From contig SFEA01000012.1 of NCBI GenBank assembly GCA_004557385.1, positions 1 through 64,000 of the forward strand: a stretch of DNA of 64,000 bases, written 5' to 3'. The translations under genes and the position numbers were made by a program. Shown here one piece after another: positions 43,530-52,028 of the stretch. Numbering within the stretch: position 1 is the stretch's first letter; every line of letters begins with the position of its first letter. This DNA comes from Bacteroidales bacterium. GTDB taxonomy: Bacteria; Bacteroidota; Bacteroidia; Bacteroidales; Muribaculaceae. The notes beneath the pieces were generated by a model. It worked only from the letters and a program-made list of their open reading frames with translations, made no database searches and was not told the origin of the DNA.

Positions 43530-44474
43530 ATGAAGATAATCAACCATCCGCAGCAATGTCCTCCTATGGCTATTGCAGCCACTATTGGCATGTTCGACGG
43601 TTTTCACCTCGGGCACCGCACGCTTGTTGAGTCGCTCAAGAGCGAGGCTGGCAAGCGCGGCTTGGCTACTGCCGTGGTCACGTTTCGCGACCACCCGCAG
43701 AATGTGCTGCACAATGCCGGGCAAAAGTGGATTTGCACTCTCGACGACCGCATCCGCTGCATCGCCGACCAGGGTGTTGACTATCTCATTCTCATGGATT
43801 TCACTCCCGAACTGGCTGCGCTCGATTCCACAGCGTTCATGGCGCTGCTGCGCGACTGCTACGGACTGAAGGCGCTGGTGGTGGGGTTCAATCACCGCTT
43901 CGGGCACAACCGCAGCGAGTGCTTCCACGACTACCGCGCTAACGGCGCTCGACTGGGCGTTGAGGTGGTGCAGGCTGCCGAATATACGGGTGAATATGCG
44001 CCTGTTAGCTCGTCGATAGTGCGCCGCTACATTGCTGAGGGCGACGTGGAGGCTGCCATGCTGCGGCTGCATCATCCGTTTTGCCTGTCGGGCACGGTGG
44101 TGCATGGCTTGAAAAACGGCAGGAAGATTGGCTTCCCAACGGCAAACGTGGGTGGCTATTCGCCGCAGGTGATTATGCCTGCCAATGGCGTGTACGTAAC
44201 GCTTGCTCAAATCGACGACGGCGACTGGCTGCCTTCGATGGCTAACATAGGCACGCGACCTACGGTGCTCGCCGAGGGCGGAATAAGCGTGGAGGTGAAC
44301 ATCTTCGACTTCGACGCCGACATCTACGACCGCCGCTTTGCCGTGCGGTTCGTCAAGCGTCTGCGCAGCGAGCAACACTATGCTTCGCTCGAGGAGTTGA
44401 AGCAGCAGCTGGCTGCCGACCGCGATGCCTCGATTCGCTATTTCCTTGAAAAGAATATTAATCAAATAATCTAA
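43530..44474 (+). CDS. ribF: Bifunctional riboflavin kinase / FAD synthetase
   Basis: 314 residues. The N-terminal FAD synthetase domain has IGMFDGFHLGHRTLV and VVGFNHRFGHNRSE and later SSSIVRRYIAEGDVEAA; the C-terminal riboflavin kinase domain has GRKIGFPTANV, NGVYVT, SMANIGTRPT, VEVNIFDFDADIYDR and VRFVKRLR. Makes FMN then FAD in the cytoplasm. Length is normal. Two bases after the HAD gene and 4 bases before upp. Confidence 0.96.
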   Translation: MKIINHPQQCPPMAIAATIGMFDGFHLGHRTLVESLKSEAGKRGLATAVVTFRDHPQNVLHNAGQKWICTLDDRIRCIADQGVDYLILMDFTPELAALDSTAFMALLRDCYGLKALVVGFNHRFGHNRSECFHDYRANGARLGVEVVQAAEYTGEYAPVSSSIVRRYIAEGDVEAAMLRLHHPFCLSGTVVHGLKNGRKIGFPTANVGGYSPQVIMPANGVYVTLAQIDDGDWLPSMANIGTRPTVLAEGGISVEVNIFDFDADIYDRRFAVRFVKRLRSEQHYASLEELKQQLAADRDASIRYFLEKNINQII

Positions 44475-44478
44475 ATAT

Positions 44479-45135
44479 ATGGAAATCATTAATTTTGCCG
44501 ACCAAAATTCGCTGGTTGGACAGTTCTTGAGAGAGATGCGCGACGTGAACACACAGGGCAACCGCCTGGTGTTTCGCAACAACATTCACCGCATAGGTCA
44601 GGTGATGGCTTACGAAATTTCGAAGCGCCTCGAATACCAACCGATAAAAACCACCACATGCTTGGGTGTGGCTGACGAGTTTGAATTTGCCGATGGCGTG
44701 GTGATTGCCACCATTCTGCGTGCAGGACTGCCGTTGCACGAGGGCTTCCTGTCGTATTTCGACAAGGCTGAAAACGCTTTCGTGTCGGCTTATCGCAAAT
44801 ATCACGACGGGTCCGATGAGTTCGACGTCAACATCGAATATATTGCTTCGCCCAATATCGATGGCAAGGTGCTGCTGCTCGTCGACCCTATGCTTGCCAC
44901 CGGCGCATCGATGGAGTTGGCATACAAAGCACTGCTCACCAAGGGCACTCCAAAGCACGTGCACATCGCCTCGGTGATTGCCTCGCAGCCTGCCATCGAC
45001 TATGTGCGCGAGCATTTCCCTGCCGAAACCACCACCGTGTGGGTGGGCGCTGTCGACCCTAAGCTGAATGCGCATTTCTACATAGTGCCGGGCTTGGGCG
45101 ACGCCGGCGACCTCGCCTACGGCGAAAAAGAATAA
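44479..45135 (+). CDS. upp: Uracil phosphoribosyltransferase
   Basis: 218 residues. Salvages uracil to UMP with PRPP. PRPP-binding motif LLLVDPMLATGASMELA, the VVIATILRAGLPLHEGFLSYF segment, and a C-terminal YIVPGLGDAGDLAYGE that forms the uracil site. Last gene of the tight plus-strand run before the repeat island. Confidence 0.96.
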   Translation: MEIINFADQNSLVGQFLREMRDVNTQGNRLVFRNNIHRIGQVMAYEISKRLEYQPIKTTTCLGVADEFEFADGVVIATILRAGLPLHEGFLSYFDKAENAFVSAYRKYHDGSDEFDVNIEYIASPNIDGKVLLLVDPMLATGASMELAYKALLTKGTPKHVHIASVIASQPAIDYVREHFPAETTTVWVGAVDPKLNAHFYIVPGLGDAGDLAYGEKE

Positions 45136-45238
45136 CCCACCATTAGCTTCCATGGTGATAAGGGGTGCTGTCGCTAAAGGTGCTTCCACGTCTGAGAGGA
45201 CGTTGTTTTTCATAGATAACTAATTATTAACACATTAT

Positions 45239-45273
45239 CATTAATTGGCGTCCTCTACGGACGCCAATTAATG
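45239..45273. repeat. 15-bp perfect inverted repeat
   Basis: CATTAATTGGCGTCC (45239-45253) and its reverse complement (45259-45273) around TCTAC. No T run on either side, so it is not a typical terminator. It stands between upp and the tandem repeat. Confidence 0.8.
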
Positions 45274-45281
45274 TGTCACCT

Positions 45282-45890
45282 TGATTGCCAGCGATATTAA
45301 CCGCGTGAGCGGTTACAGCCTTAATAACCCCGCATTGGCGCCGCAGGCGACTATGTGGGGAATGCAAAACGCTTGCCACCTCGCACAACCGCGGCGCGGT
45401 TGCATACCCGGCAGCCTTGGCGTCCGGTGACGACGCGAGCCGAGCGACAGCGAGGTTGTAGTCGTGGGTAAGCGAAGCGCAACCCACGGAAAATAATCGC
45501 CACCCCAAACCCGGCGACTGCACAGGGCGCGAATTGCCACAAAAACATGTGATTGCCAGCGATATTAACCGCGTGAGCGGTTACAGCCTTAATAACCCCG
45601 CATTGGCGCCGCAGGCGACTATGTGGGGAATGCAAAACGCTCGCCACCTCGCACAACCGCGGCGCGGTTGCACACCCGGCAGCCTTGGCGTCCGGTGACG
45701 ACGCGAATTACCACAAAAACATGTGATTGCCAGCGATATTAACCGCGTGAGCGGTTACAGCCTTAATAACCCCGCATTGGCGCCGTAGGCGACTATGTGG
45801 GGAAAGCAAAACGCTTGCCACCTCGCACAACCGCGGCGCGGTTGCATACCTTGCAGCCTTGGCGTCCGGTGACGACGCGAATTGCAACAA
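45282..45890 (+). repeat. Tandem array of a 174-bp structured repeat, three copies
   Basis: Copies start at 45282, 45550 and 45724, each with TGATTGCCAGCGATATTAAC. Copies 2 and 3 are about 174 bp; copy 1 carries about 94 extra bases near its end. Each contains small hairpins: AACCGC-GTGA-GCGGTT, GGCGCC with its partner, and CAACCGC-GGC-GCGGTTG. Copies are nearly identical, so the array is recent or under homogenisation. Degenerate relatives lie at 28560-28790, near 34829 and at 47990-48130. Short frames inside are not credible genes. Confidence 0.88.
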
Positions 45891-46006
45891 TTAAAGGATG
45901 TAGCGGTATCTACCCCGTGTTTGGCGTTTGATGGGTCAATTTTTGCATAAATATGGCATAATTGTGCTATATATGCGCGTTTTGTGTTAAAAAGACTTAA
46001 AACGCG

Positions 46007-46131
46007 GAAAATAATGCTCGAAAATTATGTTTTATAACATATTTCTTATAACTTTGCATCAAGTTTTTATGGTATTTAGATTTTAAGGAAATCATAAGTC
46101 GTGACGATGATGTGATTTATCTCAAAAAGGT
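46007..46131 (+). repeat. 125-bp promoter-leader repeat, copy 2
   Basis: Matches 17948-18072 at all but one of 125 positions, including the TAACTTTGC promoter box and the hairpin. Unlike copy 1 it is not followed by a classical terminator: a 14-bp inverted repeat without T run comes 16 bases later. Confidence 0.85.
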
Positions 46132-46295
46132 ATGTCCGCCCAATTAGAGCGCCACAAGCACGTGGCGCGATGCCGATGCTTGTGGCGCTCGGCATGGCTC
46201 ATTTGTTGCCATTCGGCGGAGAACTTGCTGCAGCCGGCAAGCAGCACCGCAGCAGCGCCGAGCAAAGGAACGAAATATTTGCGAAGTGAGTGCAT
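46122..46295 (-). CDS. Very small lipoprotein ORF, perhaps a remnant
   Basis: 57 residues. MHSLRKYFVPLLGAAAVLLAGC is a convincing lipoprotein signal peptide with lipobox LAGC (C22). The following residues (SKFSAEWQQMSHAERHKHRH...) run through a 14-bp inverted repeat, and the stop lies inside the 125-bp repeat. So the signal peptide looks real while the tail looks like repeat DNA read by chance. It may be the 5' end of a lipoprotein gene cut by insertion of the repeat, or a genuine His-rich micro-lipoprotein. Confidence 0.4.
   Translation of the reverse strand: MHSLRKYFVPLLGAAAVLLAGCSKFSAEWQQMSHAERHKHRHRATCLWRSNWADIPF
46147..46190. repeat. 14-bp perfect inverted repeat
   Basis: GAGCGCCACAAGCA (46147-46160) pairs with TGCTTGTGGCGCTC (46177-46190), loop 16 nt. 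It directly follows copy 2 of the 125-bp repeat. Confidence 0.8.
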
Positions 46296-46476
46296 TTACG
46301 TGGGCGTGTTTATTGACAGTGTAATACATTAATAATATAGCGTCCGAGCATTGGCAGCAAAGCCGATGCAAGGCGTGCACACAAAGATAGCAATAATATT
46401 ACACATAAGTGATAATATGGCAAGGCAATGTTGCGGAATTATGCGCCAATGAGCCGGTCAATGCGTCGATGTGCCG

Positions 46477-47202
46477 CTATTCGAATAGTTGGTGGAGGAT
46501 GTCGGGCGTGCGCAACGTGCCCATGGTGTTGTTGTGAATACGGAAGTAGGTGAGCATGATGTCGAGAATCTCGCTGCGCTGCTCACGCGAGTAGCGGAAC
46601 AGGTGCATATTTGCAAAGCTCATGCGCGAAAGCAGATAGAGCGCGCGAGCCTGCATCGGTGCAAGCCGGTGACTGGTGGGCGGGGCGTATGGGGTGAACA
46701 CGCCTTCCTGCATGTCGAACCAAGCGCCGTTGGTGTAGCTCTCGGCATCGGGCTGAATGCCGATGAAGGGTCCCAGGTTGTAGACAAAGCAGATGTGAAA
46801 GTTGGCAACGCCTTGCGTGATGGAGTTGAGCAGCAGCACCGACTGGCTGATGTAGCGAAACAGCGACTCGTTGCGCTCGCTCTCCTGAATGACGTGCGTG
46901 AGAAACTCGCTGATGAACATAGCCACTGCGCTGCGCACCGGGTCACCGTAGATGCGCGTGAGCGGATGCAGCACGCGGGCGTCGCGAAACGAATAAATGT
47001 CCTTCCCGGGCACGATGCGCGCTTCAAGCTCCACCACCGACAGCGGCATGAACGCTGCGTTGCGCAGCCGGGCGCCGCGGGTGCTGCCCTGCGGCAACAG
47101 GAATGCCATGCGTCCGCGCCGGTCGCTGTAGACGTGGGCGATGGAATTCTTGTCGGAATATTTCATCACATTAAGCACTATGCATTGCAGTTTTTCGTAC
47201 AT
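46477..47202 (-). CDS. recO: DNA repair protein RecO
   Basis: 241 residues from ATG 47202 (MYEKLQCIVLNVMKYSDKN); the longer frame starts with TTG. N-terminal OB-fold (VMKYSDKNSIAHVYSDRRGRMAFLLP), then a helical domain. RecO loads RecA on SSB-coated DNA with RecR. The four-Cys zinc site of many RecO proteins is absent, as I recall for Bacteroidales RecO. Monocistronic. Confidence 0.9.
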   Translation of the reverse strand: MYEKLQCIVLNVMKYSDKNSIAHVYSDRRGRMAFLLPQGSTRGARLRNAAFMPLSVVELEARIVPGKDIYSFRDARVLHPLTRIYGDPVRSAVAMFISEFLTHVIQESERNESLFRYISQSVLLLNSITQGVANFHICFVYNLGPFIGIQPDAESYTNGAWFDMQEGVFTPYAPPTSHRLAPMQARALYLLSRMSFANMHLFRYSREQRSEILDIMLTYFRIHNNTMGTLRTPDILHQLFE

Positions 47203-47336
47203 CTTTTTGCTCAAAATTTTTTGAGGATTTAGCAGCCTCGTTTTGCCAATTATCGCTGCTAAGTTAGTGAAAAAGGCACTGAAAACAGCTTATTTTGAAT
47301 AAAAACATCGTAAAATAGCGAAAAATCACGCAGAAA

Positions 47337-47369
47337 CTTGTGGAATTGAAAAATAGTTTCTATATTTGC
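47337..47369 (+). promoter_or_regulatory. tRNA-Glu/rpsT promoter
   Basis: CTTG (47337-47340) about 20 nt before TATATTTGC (47361-47369), 31 bases upstream of the first tRNA-Glu. Confidence 0.6.
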
Positions 47370-47399
47370 ACTCGCTTTCGGGCAACATGCCCAAACGAT

Positions 47400-47471
47400 G
47401 GCCCATTCGTCTATCGGCTAGGACGCAAGATTTTCATTCTTGAAAGAGCAGTTCGATTCTGCTATGGGCTA
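47400..47471 (+). tRNA. tRNA-Glu (TTC), copy 1
   Basis: Acceptor GGCCCAT (47400-47406) pairs with ATGGGCT (47464-47470, one G-U), discriminator A47471. Anticodon TTC within GATTTTCATTC; T-arm with GTTCGAT. No CCA encoded. Identical to the copy at 47828. Confidence 0.95.
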
Positions 47472-47516
47472 CAAATTAAAGAATTAGCAAACATATAAAA
47501 AATAGGTTTTTTAGAA

Positions 47517-47774
47517 ATGGCAAACCATAAATCATCAGAAAAGAGAATCCGTCAAGCAGCTGCAAGACGTCTTCGTAACCGCTACTATGCTAAGACAGCA
47601 CGCAACGCTGTTCGCAAACTTCGCAAGGCTACCGACAAGGCTGCTGCTGCTGAAGATTACAAGAAAGTAGCTGCTATGCTCGACAAGTTGGCTCGCAAGG
47701 GTGTTATCTCGAAGAACAAGGCTGCTAACTTGAAGTCGAAGCTCGCTAAGGGCGTTAACAAGATTGCTGCCTAA
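47517..47774 (+). CDS. rpsT: 30S ribosomal protein S20
   Basis: 85 residues, Lys/Arg/Ala-rich helical bundle: ANHKSSEKRIRQAAARRLRNRYYAKTAR at the N-terminus and HxK-like basic helices to the end. Binds 16S rRNA early in assembly. It lies between two identical tRNA-Glu genes with gaps of 45 and 53 bases, so a common transcript processed at both tRNAs is likely. Confidence 0.95.
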   Translation: MANHKSSEKRIRQAAARRLRNRYYAKTARNAVRKLRKATDKAAAAEDYKKVAAMLDKLARKGVISKNKAANLKSKLAKGVNKIAA

Positions 47775-47827
47775 GTAATTGCGTTAATATTAAGCATCTG
47801 CCAACAGCGGTTGATGCCTATATAGAT

Positions 47828-47899
47828 GGCCCATTCGTCTATCGGCTAGGACGCAAGATTTTCATTCTTGAAAGAGCAGTTCGATTCTGCTATGGGCTA
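47828..47899 (+). tRNA. tRNA-Glu (TTC), copy 2
   Basis: All 72 bases match copy 1 at 47400-47471. A terminator follows after 4 bases, so it is probably the last part of the tRNA-Glu/rpsT/tRNA-Glu transcript. Confidence 0.95.
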
Positions 47900-47903
47900 C
47901 CTA

Positions 47904-47936
47904 AAGCGTCAGGTGATTTTCACTTGACGCTTTTTG
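47904..47936 (+). terminator. Terminator of the tRNA-Glu/rpsT unit
   Basis: AGCGTCAGGTGA pairs with TCACTTGACGCT (one G-U) around TTTT, followed by TTTTT. Confidence 0.85.
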
Positions 47937-47989
47937 CGTTTTGTATATGTCTGTTGGCTATTAGTCGCTGGAGCTGTTGTTTACAGGGC

Positions 47990-48130
47990 AGCGGCATACG
48001 ACGCAAATCGCCCATCGCGGCTGGGTCTGCAACCGCTCCACGGTTGTGATATTCGGGGTGCTTTCTACATCCCCACATTGGAGCGAAGCGCCGGAGGTGC
48101 TTGACAATGCTTAACCGCTGGCAAGCCCAC
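47990..48130. repeat. Degenerate island-repeat copy
   Basis: Contains CAACCGCTCCACGGTTG, TCCCCACATTGGAGC and TTAACCGCTGGC, scrambled parts of the 174-bp repeat. The stretch 47937-48310 has no credible gene. Confidence 0.5.
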
Positions 48131-48313
48131 AAGGGCGCAGCCTGCGGAGAGGTGGCACCAATAATAATGTGCCTCGAAGTGGCACAACATTGTTCGACAT
48201 CTTCGACACCTCGCTGCAGTCGCTGGGAGTATTGCCATACACCCCTACAGCATCGCAACACATCTCCCACAGATGCCCACTGCGCGCAGAACCGCGCTGC
48301 AGCAGTTAAACAA

Positions 48314-48338
48314 AGAGGCTGCGTCTTGAGCAGCCTCT
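48314..48338 (-). terminator. manC terminator
   Basis: AGAGGCTGC (48314-48322) pairs with GCAGCCTCT (48330-48338). On the minus strand it is followed by TTTGTTTAA, 31 bases beyond the manC stop. Confidence 0.75.
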
Positions 48339-48368
48339 AAATTATTCTCTAATAATGTTGTGAGTTGC

Positions 48369-49433
48369 TTAGTCGAGTTGCGGTTTCTCGATTTCGGCAG
48401 ACCATTCCTTAATCATCTTCACGTTGTCGAGGCGGCAGATGAGCAGTGAGCCATCCTTTTCAGCCACAACAAAGTTTTCCAATCCGTCCACCACAGCCAC
48501 CTTGGCGTCGGGCACCTCGATGATGCAGTTTTTGCAGTTGAACGCCTTCACGTTGCCCACCTTGAGGTTGCCATAGCGAGCCATCGACACAAACGGCAGC
48601 AGGTCGCTCCAGCGTCCAAGGTCGCTCCAACCCATGTCGGCGCAGAACAGATAGATGTTTGGTGAGAATTGCAGCACCAGACGTTCGTAGGAGATAGCCT
48701 CCACGGTGTCCATCACCTCGGCGAGCATATATTGTTCGCGTGGCGAGAATAGGGCCGGGGTGAGGGTGTCGAACTTCTCTGCCATTGAGGGAGCATATTT
48801 GCGGAACGAATTTTCGAATACATTCACCGAAGCCACCATTATGCTGGTGTTCCAATAGGCACGTTCGTTATCCATGAATTCTTTCAGTTTGTCGGCTTCG
48901 GGGCGGCCCATATAGCGTTCCACCTTGTAGATGTTTCCTTCGCTTGGCGTGGCAGCCACTTCAAAGAATCCGTGTATCTCGTCGCGAGTGGGTTTGATGC
49001 CCACAGTCACCAGCGCATTGTTTTTCGATGCGAAGTCAATCGACTCGTTGATAGTGTTAGCAAAGTAGTCGTAGTTGGTAACCATCTGGTCGCTGTTGGT
49101 GAGCACCACCATGGCATTTGGTGCTACAGCCTTAATTTTCCATGTGAAATATGCGGTGGCGGCAGCGGTGTTTTTGCTCACGGGTTCAAGCAGGATGTGG
49201 TCGTCGCGCAGCTGTGGCAGTTGTTCGCGCACCACGTCGGCATATTCGTTTGAGGTCACCACCCAGAAGTTGCGCTCCGGGCAAATCGACTTCAGACGGT
49301 CGAAAGTGAGCTGAATGAGTGTGCGGCCGCAGCCAAAAACATCTACAAACTGCTTTGGGGTTGATTGATTACTTACGGGCCACAGGCGCTTTCCGTCGCC
49401 TCCTGCCATAATTACTACATGAACATTTTCCAT
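48369..49433 (-). CDS. manC: Mannose-1-phosphate guanylyltransferase
   Basis: 354 residues from ATG 49433; the longer frame starts with TTG. Makes GDP-mannose from mannose-1-phosphate and GTP. Motifs: VVIMAGGDGKRLWPVSN (nucleotide loop), TPKQFVDVFG, LLEPVSKNTAAATAY, ERYMGRPE and YWNTSIMVA, then DMGWSDLGRWSDL. It has only the nucleotidyltransferase part; there is no C-terminal isomerase domain. Feeds capsule, LPS and glycoprotein synthesis. No other polysaccharide genes adjoin. Confidence 0.94.
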   Translation of the reverse strand: MENVHVVIMAGGDGKRLWPVSNQSTPKQFVDVFGCGRTLIQLTFDRLKSICPERNFWVVTSNEYADVVREQLPQLRDDHILLEPVSKNTAAATAYFTWKIKAVAPNAMVVLTNSDQMVTNYDYFANTINESIDFASKNNALVTVGIKPTRDEIHGFFEVAATPSEGNIYKVERYMGRPEADKLKEFMDNERAYWNTSIMVASVNVFENSFRKYAPSMAEKFDTLTPALFSPREQYMLAEVMDTVEAISYERLVLQFSPNIYLFCADMGWSDLGRWSDLLPFVSMARYGNLKVGNVKAFNCKNCIIEVPDAKVAVVDGLENFVVAEKDGSLLICRLDNVKMIKEWSAEIEKPQLD

Positions 49434-49573
49434 ATATATTTCTTTTTTGGTCAATAGCTATTTGTTAAATTGCTGTGGAATAATGCAAACGCAATACTCT
49501 TCAACGGCAAAGATATAGTTTATTTTTTGTATTTCCCATCTTTTAGCGAAATAAATGCTATAAAATAAGGTTT

Positions 49574-49942
49574 TCAGTATACTTCAAACTCATATATTCG
49601 TGCTGCAAAGCCCTCGCTTTGGTCGGGCTTGGTGATGTAAAGTCGCACGTATCGGGCGTCGACGGGCTCAGCGAGCAGGCGGTCGGTTTGCATCTCGGTG
49701 TTGTCGTTCACCGAGTCGACGGTGCGCCATTGGTCGGCTTCGTTGGTTTTCACTTGCAGGCAGAATTCTTTGAACCTGCTGCGAGACGCCAACGAGTGGT
49801 GCATGTCATTTTGCCACGAAATGGCTGATGTTTGGCTAATTATATGGCTGCAAAGAGTGGATGTTGGGAGGTTTTGGCCATTATTTGCGAACATTTTGTC
49901 GAACGATTTAACAACATATAACATTGATTCTGCGCAAAACAT
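49574..49942 (-). pseudogene. Remnant of a discoidin (F5/8 type C) domain protein
   Basis: The C-terminal 65 residues of this frame (FKEFCLQVKTNEADQWRTV ... DARYVRLYITKPDQS ... ARIYEFEVY) read as the end of a discoidin carbohydrate-binding domain, usually the tail of secreted glycosidases or sulfatases. The preceding part has no domain character and no signal peptide, and the first half of the discoidin fold is missing. It is probably the 3' end of a deleted large gene. It lies between manC and glnA. Confidence 0.6.
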
Positions 49943-49955
49943 TCGGCAATATGTT

Positions 49956-49964
49956 TATCTTTGC
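49956..49964 (+). promoter_or_regulatory. glnA -7 promoter element
   Basis: TATCTTTGC, 61 bases upstream of the glnA ATG, giving a leader of about 54 nt. Confidence 0.6.
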
Positions 49965-50024
49965 CATAACTACATAACCTAATAACGACGTTAAACTACC
50001 TTTATTAACACAAACCCGATAGCA

Positions 50025-51530
50025 ATGAATACACAACATTCTTTCAGCCCCAACAAAGTGGAGGCTTATTTGGGAAAAGCCAGTGACAAATTCACAAAGG
50101 CCGACATCATAAAATTTATTGTTGACAACGACATCCGCATGGTTAACTTCATGTATCCGGCGGGCGACGGCAGACTAAAGACTTTGAACTTCGTGCTCAA
50201 CAGCCTCGAGTATCTCGACACTATTCTGTCGTGCGGCGAGCGCGTTGATGGCTCGAGCCTGTTCTCGTTTGTGAACGCCGAACGCAGCGACCTATATGTG
50301 CTACCGCGCTTCAAGACGGCATTTGTCGACCCCTTCAGCGAGATTCCTACGCTCACTCTGCTTTGCACCTATTTCGACAAGGACGGCGAGCCGTTTGATG
50401 CAGCACCAATACAGACTCTGCACCGCGCATGCTGTGCATTCCACGAGGTCACCGGCATGGAATTTCAGTGCATGGGCGAGTTGGAATATTATGTTGTAGC
50501 GCCCGACGATGGCTCGTTCTCCGCTGCCGACCAGCGCGGCTACCACGAGTCGGGACCGTTTGCCAAGTTTGGCGATTTCCGCCAGCAATGCATGTCGTAT
50601 ATTGCCCAGGCAGGCGGTAAAATCAAATATGGGCATAGCGAGGTGGGCACATTCACCCACAACGGACATCTCTACGAGCAAAACGAAATAGAATTCCTTC
50701 CGGTTTATGCCGAGGACGCAGCCGACCAGTTGGTGCTTGCCAAGTGGATTATTCGCAAGGAAGCGCAACGCCGCGGGCTCACCGTGACGTTTGCCCCGAA
50801 AATCACCACCGGCAAGGCAGGTTCGGGTATGCACATACACATGCGTATGGTGCGCGAGGGCAAGAGCATGATGGTGAACGCCGACGGTACACTCAGCGAC
50901 ATCGCTCGCCGCGCGATTGCCGGACTGATGGAGTTGGCACCGTCGATTACCGCCTTTGGCAACAAGACCCCGACGTCGTATTTCCGCCTCGTGCCGCATC
51001 AAGAAGCGCCTACCAACATCTGCTGGGGCGATATGAACCGCTCTACGCTGGTGCGCGTGCCTCTGGGATGGCAGCGCGCCACCGACATGTGCCAACTTGC
51101 CAATCCGCTTGAGGACACCTGCTTGCGCGACCGCTCGATGAAGCAAACCTTTGAGATGCGTTCGCCTGACGGCTCGGCTGAGATTTACACACTCATGGCA
51201 GGACTGGCTGTGGCGTGCCGTCACGGGCTGGAGATGCGCGACGCTCTTGTGGTGGCTAAGCACACTTATGTGGACGTGAACATACACAACAATGAGCATG
51301 CCGACCGCCTGCGCATGCTCAAGCAGTTGCCCGACAGCTGCGCTGCTTCGGCTCAATGCCTTGTGGAACAGCGTGCCATCTACGAGCAATATGGCGTGTT
51401 CTCGCCGCAGATGATTGATGGCATAGTCCGCGAACTGAAGGCGTATAACGACGTCACCCTTCGCCACGATGTGACGGGCAATCTGTCTGCCATGCAGCAG
51501 CTTGTTGAGCGCTATTTCCATTGTGGTTAA
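50025..51530 (+). CDS. glnA: Glutamine synthetase
   Basis: 501 residues. Makes glutamine from glutamate, ammonia and ATP. Catalytic domain with ELEYYVV (metal Glu), NEIEFLPVYAEDAADQLVLAKWIIRKEA, FAPKITTGKAGSGMHIHM (glutamate and metal site), NKTPTSYFRLVPHQEAPTNICWGDMNRS (ATP-binding region) and FEMRSPDGSAEIYTLMAGL. No GlnB/adenylylation-type NLYDLP tail is visible. Matches the roughly 500-residue glutamine synthetase of Bacteroidales. Monocistronic. Confidence 0.93.
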   Translation: MNTQHSFSPNKVEAYLGKASDKFTKADIIKFIVDNDIRMVNFMYPAGDGRLKTLNFVLNSLEYLDTILSCGERVDGSSLFSFVNAERSDLYVLPRFKTAFVDPFSEIPTLTLLCTYFDKDGEPFDAAPIQTLHRACCAFHEVTGMEFQCMGELEYYVVAPDDGSFSAADQRGYHESGPFAKFGDFRQQCMSYIAQAGGKIKYGHSEVGTFTHNGHLYEQNEIEFLPVYAEDAADQLVLAKWIIRKEAQRRGLTVTFAPKITTGKAGSGMHIHMRMVREGKSMMVNADGTLSDIARRAIAGLMELAPSITAFGNKTPTSYFRLVPHQEAPTNICWGDMNRSTLVRVPLGWQRATDMCQLANPLEDTCLRDRSMKQTFEMRSPDGSAEIYTLMAGLAVACRHGLEMRDALVVAKHTYVDVNIHNNEHADRLRMLKQLPDSCAASAQCLVEQRAIYEQYGVFSPQMIDGIVRELKAYNDVTLRHDVTGNLSAMQQLVERYFHCG

Positions 51531-51617
51531 CACAAATAATGCGGCATTCATGTGGGTTGATAGGCTTTCTTCATCATAGAAAAGCAAACACTTGGATGCC
51601 TGCCGTTATAACCAACA

Positions 51618-51657
51618 CCAACTCAACCCCGAGCCCTAACGCTATGGGTTGAGTTGG
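51618..51657. terminator. Terminator-like hairpin after glnA
   Basis: CCAACTCAACCC (51618-51629) pairs perfectly with GGGTTGAGTTGG (51646-51657). No long T run follows, so termination is uncertain. Confidence 0.5.
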
Positions 51658-51691
51658 CTCGTTATAGCATCTTCTTCTCCTCTCCTAAATT

Positions 51692-51776
51692 CGGAAAAAT
51701 GTGATTTTTACCTCGAAAATTGGCCGAAAAATGTGATTTTTGCCTCGAAAATTAGCCGAAAAAATGTGATTTGCAA
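51692..51776. repeat. 32-33-bp direct repeat, three copies
   Basis: Units beginning at 51692, 51725 and 51757 share CGAAAAATGTGATTTTTGCC and TCGAAAATTRGC; the last is partial. It lies in the 51531-52028 gap, which has no gene. Composition is similar to the 23-bp repeat at 21323 but the period differs. Confidence 0.7.
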
Positions 51777-51931
51777 AACATAAATCGTTGTGATATAACT
51801 AATTAACTATATTGGTAATTATTGAATCAAATATAATGGGCATATTAGGGGTATATAGAGTGTGGTAAAAGACGGTTACATATTGTAGCAGTACAAAGGC
51901 GAGAAGGGTGGGAGAGTTGTTGCGTCAGACT

Positions 51932-51965
51932 TGTTGCATCAGTGAGAATTTATTTGTAGATTTGC
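51932..51965 (+). promoter_or_regulatory. Promoter of the DPP IV-like gene
   Basis: TTGT at 51932-51935, a 21-nt spacer and TAGATTTGC at 51957-51965; leader about 57 nt. Confidence 0.6.
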
Positions 51966-52028
51966 GTAACTTTATTGGCGATGACCGATATTTACTGAAA
52001 AAAAGACCATTAATATTAACTGAAAATA

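Noticed and set aside
45227..45890. Several short frames within the tandem repeat island
   Set aside because: They repeat with the DNA repeat, are full of Cys/Arg/His, and differ in frame between copies.
51618..51657. Insertion-sequence end because of the 12-bp perfect inverted repeat after glnA
   Set aside because: There is no transposase and no second copy nearby. Its position just after glnA is better explained as a transcription end.
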